Shown in pieces: positions 1 to 13,255 of a stretch of DNA of 64,000 nucleotides. This DNA comes from Clitopilus passeckerianus (lineage: Eukaryota > Basidiomycota > Agaricomycetes > Agaricales > Entolomataceae). Each line of letters begins with the position of its first letter. The first letter of the stretch is position 1. The notes beneath the pieces were generated by a model. The model was not told where the DNA came from. It made no database searches and was given only the letters and a program-made list of their open reading frames with translations. The stretch covers positions 62,001 through 126,000 of the forward strand of contig CALYLX010000071.1 of NCBI GenBank assembly GCA_944990035.1, given 5' to 3'. The translations under genes were made by a program, and so were the position numbers.

Positions 1-948
1 CCCTGCGGTTTTGAGTGTACGAACGCCTCGTCCACCTTCGAACAGGTCAATCGCGTGGAAGTAGTTGGCGTATACGAGAGCCGCTCCCGTGATCCCGCCC
101 ATCAACTGCGCGAAGATGTAACCTGCCAAACGGATACGGGTTAGACTGAATCCGTCTAAACCAGCCGAGGAAGCATCATATGATCCCGAGATCCATAAGG
201 CACTCTCTACTAACCGGGTACTTTTCTCCAGGGGAAACCACGCCATGTTGCGAGTGCAAGTGTCACCTGGGATGTCGAAGCAAAGAGAGTTGGAAGACAC
301 GGAATTAAGAATCAGTGTGATGACATATCAAGGGAAATAAGCTCGCTTACCGCAGGGTTGATATGACCTCCAGAAATCCCCGCGCTAATCCAGACTCCGA
401 ACGCAGTACCTGTTTAGATGAGATTAATTCATGAAAAAACATAGACGAAATGAAGAGAATTTTTTTGAATGAGACAGGCAAGGAATGCGAACGGAAGGCT
501 GGTGGGAAGAGCAAAGAATTTTAACTTACCAATTGCCCAGCCAAAATTGATGGAAAGGTATTCCTGATTGATGTGAGTGTGGTCGGGTGGAGCTTAGATC
601 TCTATAGAACGTACTCCTTTGGCAGAAGAAGCGACATCCGTGTTGCCAGTAAGCACCACCTGACAATCTACGCCTGTGCCAAAGATGATGAGAATCATTA
701 CTCCAGCAAATTCCGCTAGTGGTTCGCGCAGGATTTGCCTGAAGAGTATCACATGAATTAGTTGAGCCGAGGACGATGGGCGAAGCTTCTAGTGCACACC
801 TGTACTTCCGCCAGCGACTGCGGCGACGATGAGCAGTTCGAGCCTGCTGTATGTTGTATTCTTGGGCCATCACTTCGTCATGAGTGACCTCGATTTTGGT
901 GATAGAAGAATCGGAAGGATGAGAGGAAGGTCGTGGCCTTGGAGACAT
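1..948 (-). CDS. Aquaporin / aquaglyceroporin (MIP family), partial at the left window edge
   Basis: Membrane channel for water and probably glycerol or other small solutes. The first exon starts at an ATG at 948 and gives a hydrophilic cytosolic N-terminus of about 50 residues. The next exon encodes a first membrane helix ([20 protein letters not shown]). Further exons carry the SINFGWAIG and [20 protein letters not shown] segments, with the first NPA box near residue 120, then a [16 protein letters not shown] segment. Predicted introns lie at 739-799, 564-613, 410-529 and two more towards the edge, all GT..AG. The second NPA box and the selectivity-filter arginine lie beyond the window, so water and glycerol specificity cannot be judged. 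Family assignment is secure; subtype is inferred. Confidence 0.9.
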
Positions 949-2318
949 GTTGGTGAAGCTTCGTATTGAAGTCTATCGATACCAGAGACCTTATAGTTTA
1001 TATATGGTACTCCGGCGGGGAGGATATCCGACAAGAGATGAAATTAACGCAGAGATGTCCAGATGGGTATGAGTCCAGAGTTATTCAGGGTTCTGCCGGA
1101 ACCAGATACGCTGATTTTTGCTGCAGGGGATAAAGCGTGCAGGTCCTAGTGAGGTATGCGGACCATCCTCAAATGGATTAAATGACGGCTTGACAGCGCA
1201 GATATAGAAGCATGGAAGGGCGCATCCTGGCGGTGTGAATCACTTGACCGAGCAAGCATATGGCTTCTTGCGTAAATCAGCTCTTGGAAAAGAACATGAT
1301 AGACGTATTGAGCAGATGTTGAGATAGAGGATTCGCAGCCGAACTTTCAATATCGCCTGTAGCTGAGAAGCTTGAGGAACCAGGACAACCGAGTGCGTTC
1401 TGTGTGAAAAGGTTCAGGCTCGTAGAAAACGTGGCCGGAACCAACAGAAAGAGAGCAACAGGAGCACGCAGGAGTTTCAGTTCTTCCGGAGGTATCAGTT
1501 TGAACCTTTGGATATTTCAGAACACTTCAGGTGAGGCACGACCGCTCTGCTTGGGCGACTGGGTGTTAGGCAGGAAGACGCTGATGAAAAGCCACGATTT
1601 CCTGATCCTAACCCCATTGGTCGTGAGAAGGCGGACTTTCAAACAGGGCCAAATAACGCGCTCTGCAAGCGATGTTCATTTATGAATGTTGAAGTTATTT
1701 TGAGTGTCAACTCTAACGTATACTAGACTTGGTAAAGATGATCGACAAGATTTCTCGGTGTTCGTTCATCTCCGCAACGGTAGGTACTTCTCCGTAAAGA
1801 GACGTCCACCGGTGTCTAAAAACTTATTCGCCTAGCTAACGACGTGGCATTCATGAACTTGACATGAAATACGTGGAATTGATCATCGCCGTCCAAATGA
1901 AGCACGTGTGGCGCGCTCAAGGGAACAACCTGAACTCATGATACAATTTTTATCTCCTACATATGAATGTTTGCATCTCCACCCTAAAGCAACGAGGGGA
2001 ATACCTTCTCTGAAGAATGTCGTGTGCAGCCTGTGATTATTTGACACAGGTTTGAAGTCCTCACGGCGTTCCGTTGGTTGTGTAACTCAATGGAGGTCCA
2101 ATGCTCCAGCACCACTCAATCCTCTCAGGAACCGTCCGGCGTCATCACAACTTTGTAGTTGACTCCTTCAGGCGAACGCGACCATACTGTACTTTCCAAG
2201 TAGCCGAAGCCGCCGGGGTTTTGCAATCACCTGATGACTAGTCAGGTGAGATAACACAACCCCTCGTTCAACGGGATGATATCCATCGGAGCAGCGCAGT
2301 TACCCATCTTATCGCACT
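949..2318. other. Intergenic, no gene recognised
   Basis: This holds the promoter side of both the minus-strand aquaporin and the plus-strand first amidase, so it is a divergent intergenic region. The open frames inside it (for example 1404-1685) have no recognisable domain and no splice partners. I see nothing else in it. Confidence 0.5.
997..1004 (-). promoter_or_regulatory. TATA box of the aquaporin gene
   Basis: On the minus strand this reads TATATAAA. It sits about 50 bases upstream of the aquaporin ATG at 948, a spacing usual for a fungal TATA element with a short 5' leader. Confidence 0.5.
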
Positions 2319-4548
2319 ATGTCCAACGACTGGAAGGCAAATGTCGCTGAAAAGAAGCTCAAGCAACAAGCCTCTATCCCTGGAGGATGGCTTTTGAGCG
2401 ATCCACCTAGCAAGGAAATATTAGACGTCTCGCTTGTTGTAGACCGTTCCGGAATTCTCTCCACAGAGGAACTGTCAATCGTCAGTGCGAATGTCAACAA
2501 TCTACTGAAGAATCTGGCAGAAGGGACGTGGTCTGCCGTAAAGGTCACTACTGCGTTTGCTAAAGCAGCAATTATCGCACACCAAGTAGTCAGTTACCGA
2601 ACAGAAACCTTGCTGAACCATATGTGACCTGTTGTTTGATAAGACCAACTGCCTGACCGAGATCTTCGTTGAACGGGCGCTTTCTAAAGCCGCCGAACTC
2701 GACGAACATCTCAAGCAGACTGGAAAGCCTATTGGACCATTGCACGGTAGGATTTTCTTACTCAGGGAGGTTGCCACAGCGTTAATATCAGCCTAGGACT
2801 TCCCATTTCCCTCAAAGATCAAGTGAGCATCAAGGGAATAGAGTCCACAATGGGTAGGGTTGCTTCTCCCTCGCATCTGATATCACGGACTAGATGGTGA
2901 ATGTGTTAGGTTACGTTGCTTGGATTGGGACCCCTGCAGAGAAAAATGCTCTGCTTGTTGACCTACTCGAGTCATGTGGCGCCGTTCTCTTTGTCAAGAC
3001 GAATGTACCTCAAACCCTCATGGTATGAACTTCTGTGGATATTGTGATGCTGCTCTAATTCCCTACTACAGTGGCCAGAAACCCATAACAACGTCTTTGG
3101 CCGAACCCTCAATCCGTATAATCGAAACCTCACTTCCGGTGGGTCTTCTGGCGGTGAAGGCGCTTTGATCGGTAAGCGAAAGTAGACCAAGATTTCGACG
3201 GTCCACTGACATTTTTAAGCTATGAGAGGCGCTGCAATTGGTTAGTCATTTTTTGAAATCGATGGACTCTGTCGCTCAAATAAAGTATAGGTGTCGGGTC
3301 TGATATAGGAGGGTAAGTCATTCCTCGTTGGAGATGTAGAGACGTGGAAGGTTCATTCCTACAATTAGTTCGGTCCGTTTACCCGCTGCCTGCTGTGGAA
3401 CGTACGGGTTTCGTCCTTCTTCGCATCGTATCCCATACAAGGGCTGCGTCAATTCACTCGAGGGTCAGGATTCCATTCCGTCTGTTCTTGGCCCACTTTG
3501 CAATAGCCTGGATGGTGTGAAACTGTTCGTTCAAGCTATCCTTGATCAACAACCGTGGCTTCAAGACCCTATGGTTCTCAGGAAACGCTGGAACAACGAG
3601 GAGTACGACTTGTGCGAACATGGCGGGCTCAATGGTCGACTTTGTTTCGGAATTGTGTGGGATAATCAAATTGTAGCACCCGATCCTCCGATTCGAAGGG
3701 GGCTGGACATGGTGCGGGACGCCCTCGTCGCCGCAGGACATACAGGTAGGCCACGGTTTACTGAAACAATAGTCACAGACAAATTCACTAAGGCGGCATG
3801 GTTCTTGAAGTTATCGCATGGACGCCACACAAACATCGTGAATTGGGGGACCTTTGGAGTGACATTATGAATGCGGGGATGACAGAAGACATCGAAGCAG
3901 TAACTAAACTCTCTGGGGAACCTTGGTTGCACACAATGCGGGAGGAAAACGTAGATGTAGCCATCCGGACAGACTACGCACCACTTAGCGCGTACGCCTT
4001 GTGGCAGCTGCACAAGAAGAAGAGGGGCCTCCGCGAGGAGTACCTTGACCATTGGCGGAAAACCATTGACATCGCCGGGACAGGACGTCCTGTAGACGCT
4101 CTCATTTCTCCCATCGCTCCCATGACGGCTGCGCCGCATGGTGGATATAGGTGCGTGTTCTCCTTCACATTTCCGTTCGTAGCTTACATATCACGACCAT
4201 TCTCGCTGTCAGACCATCATCCTACACTACGATCTATAATGTGCTCGATTATCCAGCCCTAGCAGTTCCCGTAACACGGGTAGACCCTCAGCTGGACGTG
4301 AAGCAACCTAGGAACGTCTTTCATAACGAAGATGACAAGGCGAACTATGAACGTTGTACGTGATTCATTCTTCAGAAAGCTCATTTCTGGCGTTTATTTA
4401 ATCGATCTTTATCCTAGACGACCCAACCCGATATGCGAATGCACCAGTTGTTGTTCAAATTGTTGGCCAGCGCCTTGAAGATGAAGCTGTAATTCGGATG
4501 GCGGAGGTTCTAGACCAGGCTTTGAAAAGTCAAGCTCTTCATAAATGA
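2319..4548 (+). CDS. Amidase-signature hydrolase (acetamidase / fatty-acid-amide-hydrolase type), tandem copy 1
   Basis: Predicted to hydrolyse a carboxylic amide to acid plus ammonia or amine using the Lys-cisSer-Ser triad of the amidase-signature family. The Lys is in ISLKDQ, the serine-rich loop is [12 protein letters not shown], and the nucleophile region is [11 protein letters not shown]. About ten exons can be joined in one frame from the ATG at 2319 to the TGA at 4548, with splice sites at the same places as in the neighbouring copy. The end reads [20 protein letters not shown], as in fungal amdS-type enzymes. The first donor (GTCAGT near 2594) is slightly unusual. No stop or frameshift was found, so the gene looks intact. 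Substrate is unknown. It is a paralogue of the gene at 6133. Confidence 0.88.
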
Positions 4549-6132
4549 TCTCGTTTTCTGACGTCTGTGCTGTCATAGTCATTCATACCGCATGCGATTT
4601 CATTATACTATTCTGTTTCTGTTCAAAATGGTAATCTATGCGGCGGAATACAGGCTTAGTAGCTGCAGACGACAGTAATTTCGGTTTCAATAGGCGATCA
4701 TCCTCTTGAAACCCACACGTGGTCTTTGAACTCTAACTTAAAATAACATCTTCAACTCTAATGCTCTCGTAGCTCGTCTCAACCCTTTTCTTCCGTAGTA
4801 TTTCCGCCTGAAAGGCGCTCATTTCAGCATCCATACCAGGAAATCAGTCAGAAGTTCGTTGTCGAGGCCGATAGCGGAGTCAATGAGTTCCGTTACCTGA
4901 AAATTCCCTAGATATTCCTTCCCTTCTTCTACCTGTTGCATCCTGAACTCTGTTCTGAGGACGTTTCGCTCTGCGTCGAAGCTGCTTGAGCCCTGAAGAC
5001 TGTCAGATGCACTTCAGATCTTTCCTTACTTCGCCCGCTCACCGTTTCTATCCAGATCGGTGGCCCACAATGCCATGGATATGACAGGGTCCTCTCTCAC
5101 TGGTCATCAGGCCGGCACGTCTTCCGATTGGCCCGTACTCAGCACAATTGTATCTGACAGCCATCGTGTTTAGACGATCTTCCAGTCTGGACTTTTCCAA
5201 GTTGGGCTGTTGACCTGAACCTGTCATACCGAGAACCACTACCTCAGCTGAGTTTGCCGTTGTACAATCTTGCCCGGCATGGCAAGAGAGGTGAGAGTTT
5301 GCTATTTTCGTAGGATCCCATTTAGAAATATCCAGCGACAAATTACCAGAACCCTCAGTAACAAGACATAATACCTGGTTATATGTAAAAAGAAGTAAAC
5401 CTTGCTGGTGACTGATAGATGGCTTGTGGGCTGAATTTCCCATGAACAAAACAAGGCGGGTTGCTGGCCAACAAGGTCATAGAGGATTCTCGTGAGATTT
5501 GCGAGGAGAACATAATCCGCCAGACGATAAAGTGAAGGAAGTTCAAAGCTAAGATGCCTCATCAATCACCTTGAATTCAAGTTCTCTCTAAGCGTTATCT
5601 AGTTGAATGCTTGAAGCTTCTTCTCATCCGCGTATGTTGTTGGAAAGATTGACGACGTCACGGACCGACATGCGATAATCGCTCGCTTAACGAAAGCGGG
5701 ATAGTCCGCCCGGAACAATGCTGCATTCCGAACGCTCCGAAACCTTTCCACGTCTTTTGTTTTCTCCTGCGCCACGTCCTACTTTGAGAGGTGGTTTTTG
5801 TTTGATTCAATAACGCCTCAGGATCGCCAGCTATCCGCACCGAACATTTGCGTTCTCGCAGCCTTTACCCACACTGCCCCGCCTTGTCTCGGGGTTTTTT
5901 TTTACCGGGGGCATTCTAGGCATTCTGCTGACACTTACAAGCGACTGAACCGCTGGGAACTCTTCCTCATCCTGGGATTGTGTGAGCGTACCTGAGATCA
6001 GCTGATCCTGGTATTGCGATAACAGTGATCACTTTGTTCAAACCCTGCCACATATAAAAGGATGCTTCTAGTACACAAACCCGACACGGAGGATCGCCTC
6101 TGATACCCTCCTAATATAACTCTCCCACATAC
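4549..6132. other. Intergenic between the two amidases
   Basis: About 1.6 kb between two same-strand paralogues. Minus-strand open frames at 5048-5449 and 5302-5565 overlap each other, show no known domain and could not be joined into a convincing gene. The right end is the promoter of the second amidase. Confidence 0.4.
6053..6058 (+). promoter_or_regulatory. TATA box of the second amidase
   Basis: TATAAA inside CATATAAAAGG, 75 to 80 bases upstream of the ATG at 6133. Position and sequence fit a fungal core promoter. Confidence 0.55.
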
Positions 6133-8531
6133 ATGGCTCAAAACGGCTGGTCCAAGCTCGCAGCTGACAAGCAAGTTAGCCAGCAGGCGTCGATTCCCAA
6201 GGAATGGATTTTGTCGAATCTACCAGACAAGGATGCCAAGGACGTTTTCACCTTCCCTGAAGAAAGCGGATTGCTCACCGAGGAGGAGGTCGAGATAACG
6301 AGGACGAACGTGGATGGTCTACTCAAGAACCTGGCTGAAGCCAAGTGGAGTGCTGTTGAAGTGACGACTGCGTTTGCCAAGAGAGCAATAATTGCACACC
6401 AGATTGTATGTGAATCTCTTATCCTTGCACCGTCGTGACACACAGATACTAATTCTGCTTCTACTTTAGACCAATTGCTTGACCGAAATCTTCATCGACC
6501 GAGCGCTGGCTAAGGCAGCTGAGCTTGATAATCATCTCAAGAAGACGGGTACTGTTGTAGGGCCCCTACATGGTATGCCTGCTTCCTCTTCTTATACAGA
6601 TGGAGCTGTGTGCTCATGGATGAATAGGTTTACCAATTTCCCTCAAAGATCAGATCAGTGTTAAAGGGATCGAGTCAACTATGGGTATGAGCATTTGGCA
6701 CGCTCTTTCAGGACCAGTTTGGCTAACAATGCACTCTCAGGATACGTTTCCTGGATTGGGCAGCATGCTGAGAAGAATTCCGTCCTTGCTGGTATTCTGG
6801 AATCATGTGGTGCAGTCCTGTATGTCAAGACCAATGTGCCGCAGACATTGATGGTAAGGCGTCCAGCCTTCTTTGACTATGCAGTCTCTAAAAGTTACGC
6901 GTGCAGTGGCCCGAGACGTTCAACCACATCTTCGGGAGGACTACAAACCCACATAATCGGAGCCTGACTTCAGGCGGCTCTTCAGGAGGCGAAGGAGCAC
7001 TCATTTGTTCGTCCTTTGGCTCCCTAACCCTCTACCCTTAGACTGACCTGTTTTCACAGCGTTGAAAGGTTCCGCTCTAGGTTCGTGGTTATTACCCTTT
7101 TTTTTGGACACCAGCTAACGGTTTCTCTACACAGGCGTCGGTTCTGACATCGGAGGCTCAGTCCGCATCCCATCTGCTTGCTGTGGTCTCTATGGCCTTC
7201 GACCCTCCTACGGTCGAACACCCTACGCAGGCTCTGTCAACTCCCTCGAAGGACAAGACTCCATCCCCTCCGTTCTGGGACCGATCTCCAACAGCATCAG
7301 GGGTTTGAAGCTGTTCATGAAAGCTGTGATCAGCAAACAGCCCTGGACGAAGGACCCGTTGTGCGTGAGGAAGAGGTGGGACGAGGAGGGGTATAATCTC
7401 ATTGACCATGGAGGAGTGGACGAGAGAGGGAAGATCAGGAAGTTATGTTTCGCTATTATGTGGGATGATGGGGTTATCGTGCCCCACCCGCCGATTTTGA
7501 GAGGGCTGGAAATGTTGAAGGAGGCGCTGCTTGCGCAGGGGCATCAAGGTGAGTGATTTCTACGTTTCAGTTTCTGGGGCATGGCTGATGTCGGATTCAT
7601 AGTGGTCGACTGGAAGGCGCACAAGCATGATGAGCTATACGATAACGCAGGCAAGATCTGGGGAACAGGAATCGCAGAAGACGTCCAAACCGTCACTGCC
7701 CTCTCTGGCGAGCCTTGGATTCTATCCATGGCGCCAACCGACGATCCTACCGCCACGGTTGACACCGCAGAGCTCAAGCCCACTCCTGAAGTTGTTGCAT
7801 CTGCATTTGATGTGGCGGAGTCCCTAGGCGTCACCACCGCTGAAGGTCTCCGCAAAGAGCTTTCAACCACTGACGCATCGGATGACCAAGCTGATGCTGG
7901 GGACGATGAGTCGAAGGGTACATCCTTACATGCGTCCATGCGGGCTTCTGCCTATTCGCTGTGGCAACTCCATAAGCAGAAACGAGACCTCAGGCAGGAG
8001 TACGTGGACTACTGGGAAGCTAGCAAGGAACGGTGTCAAACGGAGACTGGGAGACCTGTGGATGCGATTTTATCCCCTGCGGCACCGTTTTGTGCACCTA
8101 AACATGGTGGATATACGTGAGTGCACGACATTGTTGCTATTGCTGGTTTTCAGAAGCTGATGTGTGTTTTCTGAACAGGACGGCGAGATATACAACTGTG
8201 TGGAATGTACTGGACTGCCCTGCCCTTGTCGTTCCTGTGTCTAAGGTCAGCCAGGACCTCGATACGAAGCGACCTAGGGAAGAGTTTTACAGCGACGAAG
8301 ACAAGACGAATTACGAAGCTTGTGCGTCTTTACTCCCTCTTACGTATACGGAAACTGATCATAGCGTTCATTACAGACGAACCAAGCACGTACGAAAACG
8401 CGCCTGTATGCGTCCAAGTCGTCGGTCGCACGCTCGAGGAAGAAGCTGTCATCAGGATGGCTGAGATTGTGGACGATGCGGTGGAGCAGCTGTACAAGTC
8501 GAAGCCTGAGACGGTACAGCGGCATCGATGA
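6133..8531 (+). CDS. Amidase-signature hydrolase, tandem copy 2
   Basis: Same family and exon plan as the gene at 2319. The Lys is in [11 protein letters not shown], the serine-rich loop is [12 protein letters not shown], and [17 protein letters not shown] follows. All exons join in frame to the TGA at 8529-8531. Compared with copy 1 it has an extra acidic, Thr/Ser-rich segment of roughly 55 residues (7731-7940), just before the shared [16 protein letters not shown] helix. That segment lies in one exon without splice signals, so it is probably a real surface insertion. The two enzymes probably arose by tandem duplication and may differ in substrate. Localisation is probably cytosolic, as no signal peptide is seen. 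Confidence 0.9.
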
Positions 8532-8989
8532 GCGCGGTTTTGTGGAGAAACATGGAATTCGGGGGTGGTGAACCATTCTTATTTATGAGTTACCTTTGGG
8601 ATGAATTATGGTTTCTTTCTTCATTGTGCATTATTCCGTTTTGTTCAGTTCTACTGTAATTCTCGATAAGATCCAAGAAGTGTACGATTACGTTTTTTTC
8701 GGTTATCACATTTTTCCTTGTCCATCAAAGTGCTTGGCCAACCTCTTTCTTTTCTACCAACGCCTCAGTCGTAACAGTCTAGCATCTCCGCGCCCGCGAA
8801 TGCTCGATGGCCTACCCAATTCAATTGTTCCAAACTTGGCAAACCCTGGCCCTTTGGCCACTGTGATAATGATCTGTGCTTCCCAGCCTGCCAAATGTAA
8901 GCACCGAGAGATTCGTAGTGGACTACCAGGACTCATGTTCCAGCAGACAACGATCCATAGCTCTACTCCTGTCAGGTCCAGCAACAGAA
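8532..8989. other. Intergenic, amidase 3' flank and NLR promoter
   Basis: About 460 bases, T-rich on the plus strand. Open frames run through it into the first NLR exon but have no family signal. I found no clear TATA box. Confidence 0.4.
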
Positions 8990-11515
8990 ATGTCCATATT
9001 CCACGGTGCCCAAAATACCAACATTTACGGAGGCAGCTTCAACGTAGTTTCTTTGCATCAAGGGAACAAATGGGAGAAAGGTGTGCATACTCGTTCCCGT
9101 CCCTCTCATGGACACGCTTGGCTGATTCTTGTTTGAAGAGTTGCAGGATTTAGAAAGTCATACCGCCGTCGGCGCGTTCCACAACTCGAAAGAGCGATAT
9201 GATGCTCCGAAATGTCTTCCTCGAACACGCGAAGCAGTTCTCCAGCGAATAACTCAGTGGATCCACACCGGAAATGCGGAGAAACCTATCCTATGGATCT
9301 ACGGCCCAGCAGGCTCCGGAAAGTCGGCCATTGCACAGACCGTTGCAGAAAAACTGGAAGAAATAGGCTATCAACTGGCCGCAAGCTTTTTCTTCGCCCG
9401 GTTGAATGCAGAACGCAACACCACTGAGCGCCTCATCCCATCGATTGCCTATCAGCTCCTTTCGTCATTCCCAGCTACACGTGAGTTTATTCTGAGCGCC
9501 ATTGCTGCCAACCCTCAGATCTTTTCTCTGAACATTGAATCCCAGATCAAGAAGCTGATAATAGGCCCACTTCGGTCAGCTGGGATTGTTCGGTCAGGAC
9601 AACAGTCCTCCCCAATAATCATCATCGACGGACTTGACGAATGCAAAAGCTCAGCCGAGCGGATCCAATTCCTTGAGGCACTCGTTAACGTCTGCTCCGA
9701 TGGGACCTTTCCCTTCAGCGTCATATGTGCCAGCCGGCCTGAAAGGGACATTCGCGACGCCTTCAACGACACCAAGGCATACCCCATCTCCGACCACCTG
9801 GTTCTTGATAACCAATTCAACCCCGACCCCGACATTGAAAGGTTCTTCCTTCATCACTTCGCTGAACTCAAGCGAACCCATCCACTAACTGCCTATATTC
9901 CCGACACCTGGCCTGAAATGTCTGTTGTCAGGACGCTGGTCAGGAAATCGTCCGGGCACTTCATTTATGCTTCCACTGTTATGAAGCATCTTGCTTCAAG
10001 GAAACATAAGCCGATGAAGCGACTTGAGGACATCATGGCAGCCGGTATTGGGTCGGATGCATCACCCTTTGTGGAGTTGGATGCACTATACAGGCTCGTC
10101 CTATCCTCCGTGGACAATCCTGCCGACCTTGTCCGTCTCTTAGGTCTGGTCCTATTTTCGGAAATGGACATCTCCCCCGCTTACGCGGAGGGCGTCCTTG
10201 GCCTTGAGGAAGGAGATATCATCCTCCTTCTCGACGACCTACATTCCCTCATGGAAGTTGGCGGACCAACAGATCCGCTTTTGCCATTCCACGCATCATT
10301 TGGCGACTTCCTCATAGACCGCTCCCGCGCTGGCATCTATTACTTGGATATCAGCGAAGCAAATGGCAATCTCGCCTTGGGAACTCTCAGAGTTCTCTTC
10401 GATGGACTTCAGCCTACCTTCGAGGTATCTCGGTTCATGAAAGTCGACCCTTCGATGCTTTCGAGCGCCCACTTCTCACAGGCAGCGCCGACGTACGAAC
10501 TCCTTTGCTTCCTCAAGGACTTCCAGTGGGATCAAATCCCGCAGAAATTGACCTGGTCCGGTCGTGCAGATCCAAGGCGCACAAGTGTACAAGGAGCATG
10601 GCCACGGTATATCGGTGAATTGTTTGGATTCTGCCGTAGGGTAAGCTACACGTTTACGTTCAGACATTTCAGTCCCTAACAGATCACCAGGTTTCCACGG
10701 ATTCGCCTGCCTGGGGAGGCATATATTCTAAACTTGCTCTGGCATTTGGGAAATGGTTTGTGTCAACGTTGGATGGCCACCACGGCAGATCCCAGACCGA
10801 GCTATGGACACGGAGGGTGTACAGCCGACACGCCTTCCCCACCTGTACAAACTTTGACCCTTGGAACGATCTAAACTCCTCCGCCGCTCCCTTCTTCACC
10901 TCTCAATCTCCCCACTTCGACGACATTATCTATGACATTCTACGAAACCCAGAAGCTGCAGGGGTGTACTACATCGACCAAGAACGGCACTTCCATGTTC
11001 TTCATGAAGAGATCAAAGGTCGATTGGTCATGGTTGAGCAAGATGAGAAGATGAAGGGAGGGTATAGGCAGTATGTTGGATCGAAAACCATATCGATGCC
11101 AGGCTCGGATATGTTGGAACGGTACCACCAAAGAAGGAAGCAATGTGTTCCGGACGTGACAATACTACTGGAGCTTGCTGAATCTCGCCATCCTTCTGTT
11201 GACGAACTCCTCCCACGAATCCAGGATGTTTTCATTACTGAGCAGCAGGGCAGAGACGGAGCTGAGCAACTTGAGAGGGTGGTAGAGGAGTATAGACAGG
11301 TTCGTTGCTGCAGAGCAGACTCCGGACGGCCTCAAACTGACCGTGATGGTGTCCAGAAACAACTCGTCATCCTTGAAAGCGTAGAACGAGCTCCATCCGA
11401 CAAGTCCCTTTCTGGCCCATTTTCCCTATCGGTCCCCATCTCAATAATGGGTTCGATTTCGGAGTATGATTTTCAGAAGATGGCGGAACAGGACCGACTA
11501 CGGAACAGGGGCTAA
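8990..11515 (+). CDS. NACHT-domain NLR protein, intact copy
   Basis: A STAND-type NTPase of the fungal NLR class, expected to act in the cytosol as a self/non-self or stress sensor. Three exons (8990-9080, 9139-10640, 10691-11515) join in frame to give about 805 residues. Exon 1 encodes a short N-terminal module MSIFHGAQNTNIYGG plus linker. The NACHT core starts near residue 60. Walker A is GPAGSGKSAIAQ near residue 86, and Walker B is IIIIDGLDEC near residue 190. A CASRPERDIRDAF sensor segment and an FHASFGDFL winged-helix-like segment follow. No WD40, ankyrin or TPR repeats are visible, only a conserved C-terminal region shared with the other copies here. The ATG was chosen because the same exon recurs in three other copies. 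A further intron near 11300 is possible. Confidence 0.85.
9081..9138 (+). other. Phase-1 intron separating the NLR N-terminal motif exon
   Basis: A 58-base GT..AG intron between the NIYGG-motif exon and the NACHT exon. The same position is used in the copies at 17.8 kb and 35.9 kb, which supports one exon architecture for the family. Confidence 0.6.
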
Positions 11516-11861
11516 TGCAAAACAGCGTAGGCACTGCGCTGGTTGTACGATTTAGATAGGTACAAAATAAGAAAAAATGATCCGGGTGCGTGCCAGTCAA
11601 CTCGTCCCAATTCCTGTCCTTTGCTTTGCCGAAGTCTAGAATAGGGTGTTATCAAACACCATTCCTGATGATTTCTTGCCCTCAAACTGAGAATGATGAA
11701 AAGTATACTAGTCAAACTGTATGTTTGCAATATTGTCCCGATAAAATGAAAACCCAAAATGGGACACCTCAAACCACTTTCCCACATCAGGTGTGATGCT
11801 ATACCGTGACAGGCCGATATAGCCGTCGAAGTTCAACAGGTTGGAGAATGCTCATCTCTCA

Positions 11862-12610
11862 ACCCGAACCCAATCGAGGCATTTAGGCGTTTCTCTCAGC
11901 TCTGCAAGACCTACGGCTACAGTGCCATAGGCGCTTTCCACGACTTCAGGAGGCGTTATGACCCCCGAAGCGTCTTCCCCAGACAGGAGAGGCAGCCCTT
12001 CGACGAGTCTCCGATTGAATATAGACGGGGAGCTTAGAGAAGCCCCTTCTGTGGTGTACGGCCCAGCAGGCGCGGTCGAACAACCTGCCGCCGATAATTC
12101 GGGGGAAGATGGGGTCTCTTCTGGCCGCAAGCGTCTTCTTTCGGTCGGATGGAGAGCACAACACCATTGAGCGTCTTGAGCCGTTTCCGGCCTTCCAGCT
12201 TATTTCCTCGATTATGTCCAGTCGCAAGTTCATCTGGACTGTATCGTTGTCAATCCGTAAAATTTTCACCTGAACATTGAAACGCAATTGCGGAAGCTGA
12301 TCGTTGAACCCTTGCGTTCAGCTGGCGTCGTCCAAACAGTGAAAAGAATAGTGGTAATCATTGACGGCTAGATGAATGCCAGAATCAGTTGCACGAACTC
12401 TCCCTGTTCATAAATGCTCTCGCCAAAGTCTCTTCAAATAAGACGGTTTCCCCTTGTCACTCTCTGTATCAGCCACCCCGAAAGAGATATCCGCGACGCA
12501 TTCAACCACGCCCACCACACTATCTATGTGATCGCTTCATCCTCAACAACCAATAAAACCCCGAGCTAGACATAGAACGGTACCTGGAGCCATTCTGCTA
12601 CGCGTGGAAA
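11862..12610 (+). pseudogene. Decayed NACHT NLR fragment
   Basis: Read across frames, this stretch follows the NLR family from the intron end (CTCTCAGCTCTGCAAGACC) through the GAFHDF and RRYDP segment and a ruined P-loop region. It continues through an ASVFFRSDGEHNTIERL segment to ISHPERDIRDAFNHA. It contains several in-frame stops and frameshifts: the former P-loop lacks GKS, and the Walker B region reads IIDG followed by a stop. It has lost the first exon and everything after the sensor region. It lies in the same orientation just downstream of the intact copy, so it is probably a dead tandem duplicate. Confidence 0.75.
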
Positions 12611-13255
12611 GGCTCGTGGTCTTTGATCAGCCCATGGACAACGATGGCCATGTTGACAACCTCAGCGAAACACTTTACGCATACAGAAATGTGTGTCTCA
12701 AATGTTGCATCTGATTTGCCTAACAGGACTCACTGGGGACTCGTTGACAGGAAAGAAGAATTCGTGTTTCTGGTGGGAAAAGGGCCGCAGAAGGTACAAA
12801 CTGGTTTGCGATCCCATTTTTCATCTCTCAACATCACCAGGTCCTTTCACAGTCCAAGGCCAAGTTCAAATAACTACTACTGGGGTGGGGATAAAGCTGG
12901 TCTACGAGTTATCGTGGGTAATAGGGTACAAATATCATGGCGCGTTTTTGATTTCTCATTGGCTCGAAAGACATTTCAAATCCTAAGGTTATGGGTGCCA
13001 AAGTGGCCTTGGCAAGATGACCTGGACTATGTCATTTCAGGGGCTCGACAGAGATGTCTATCAACGCGCTATGCCCTACTTTCCCGCTAGGCCTCAGATT
13101 CCCGTAATGCCCAGCAATTGACTTAGGACCAAGACGCCAATGCTACCTGATACGGCTAAAATGACTTTAGCATAAAGGAAGATGAACACGCTCAGAACTC
13201 CCCGGCGCTTCTTCGCCTTCAGCATTTCTTGTCGTCTAACGCTACGAGCTTACAG
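12611..13255. other. Intergenic, no gene recognised
   Basis: A 155-codon open frame (12623-13090) covers most of it, but it has no recognisable motif, no homology to the NLR copies that I can follow, and no good promoter. I do not call it as a gene. Confidence 0.35.

Noticed and set aside
5048..5565. Two overlapping minus-strand frames between the amidases
   Set aside because: They overlap in different frames and neither shows a domain or plausible splice structure.
12623..13090. A 155-codon plus-strand open frame after the NLR fragment
   Set aside because: No motif, no splice partners, atypical composition. Could not be tied to the NLR copies.
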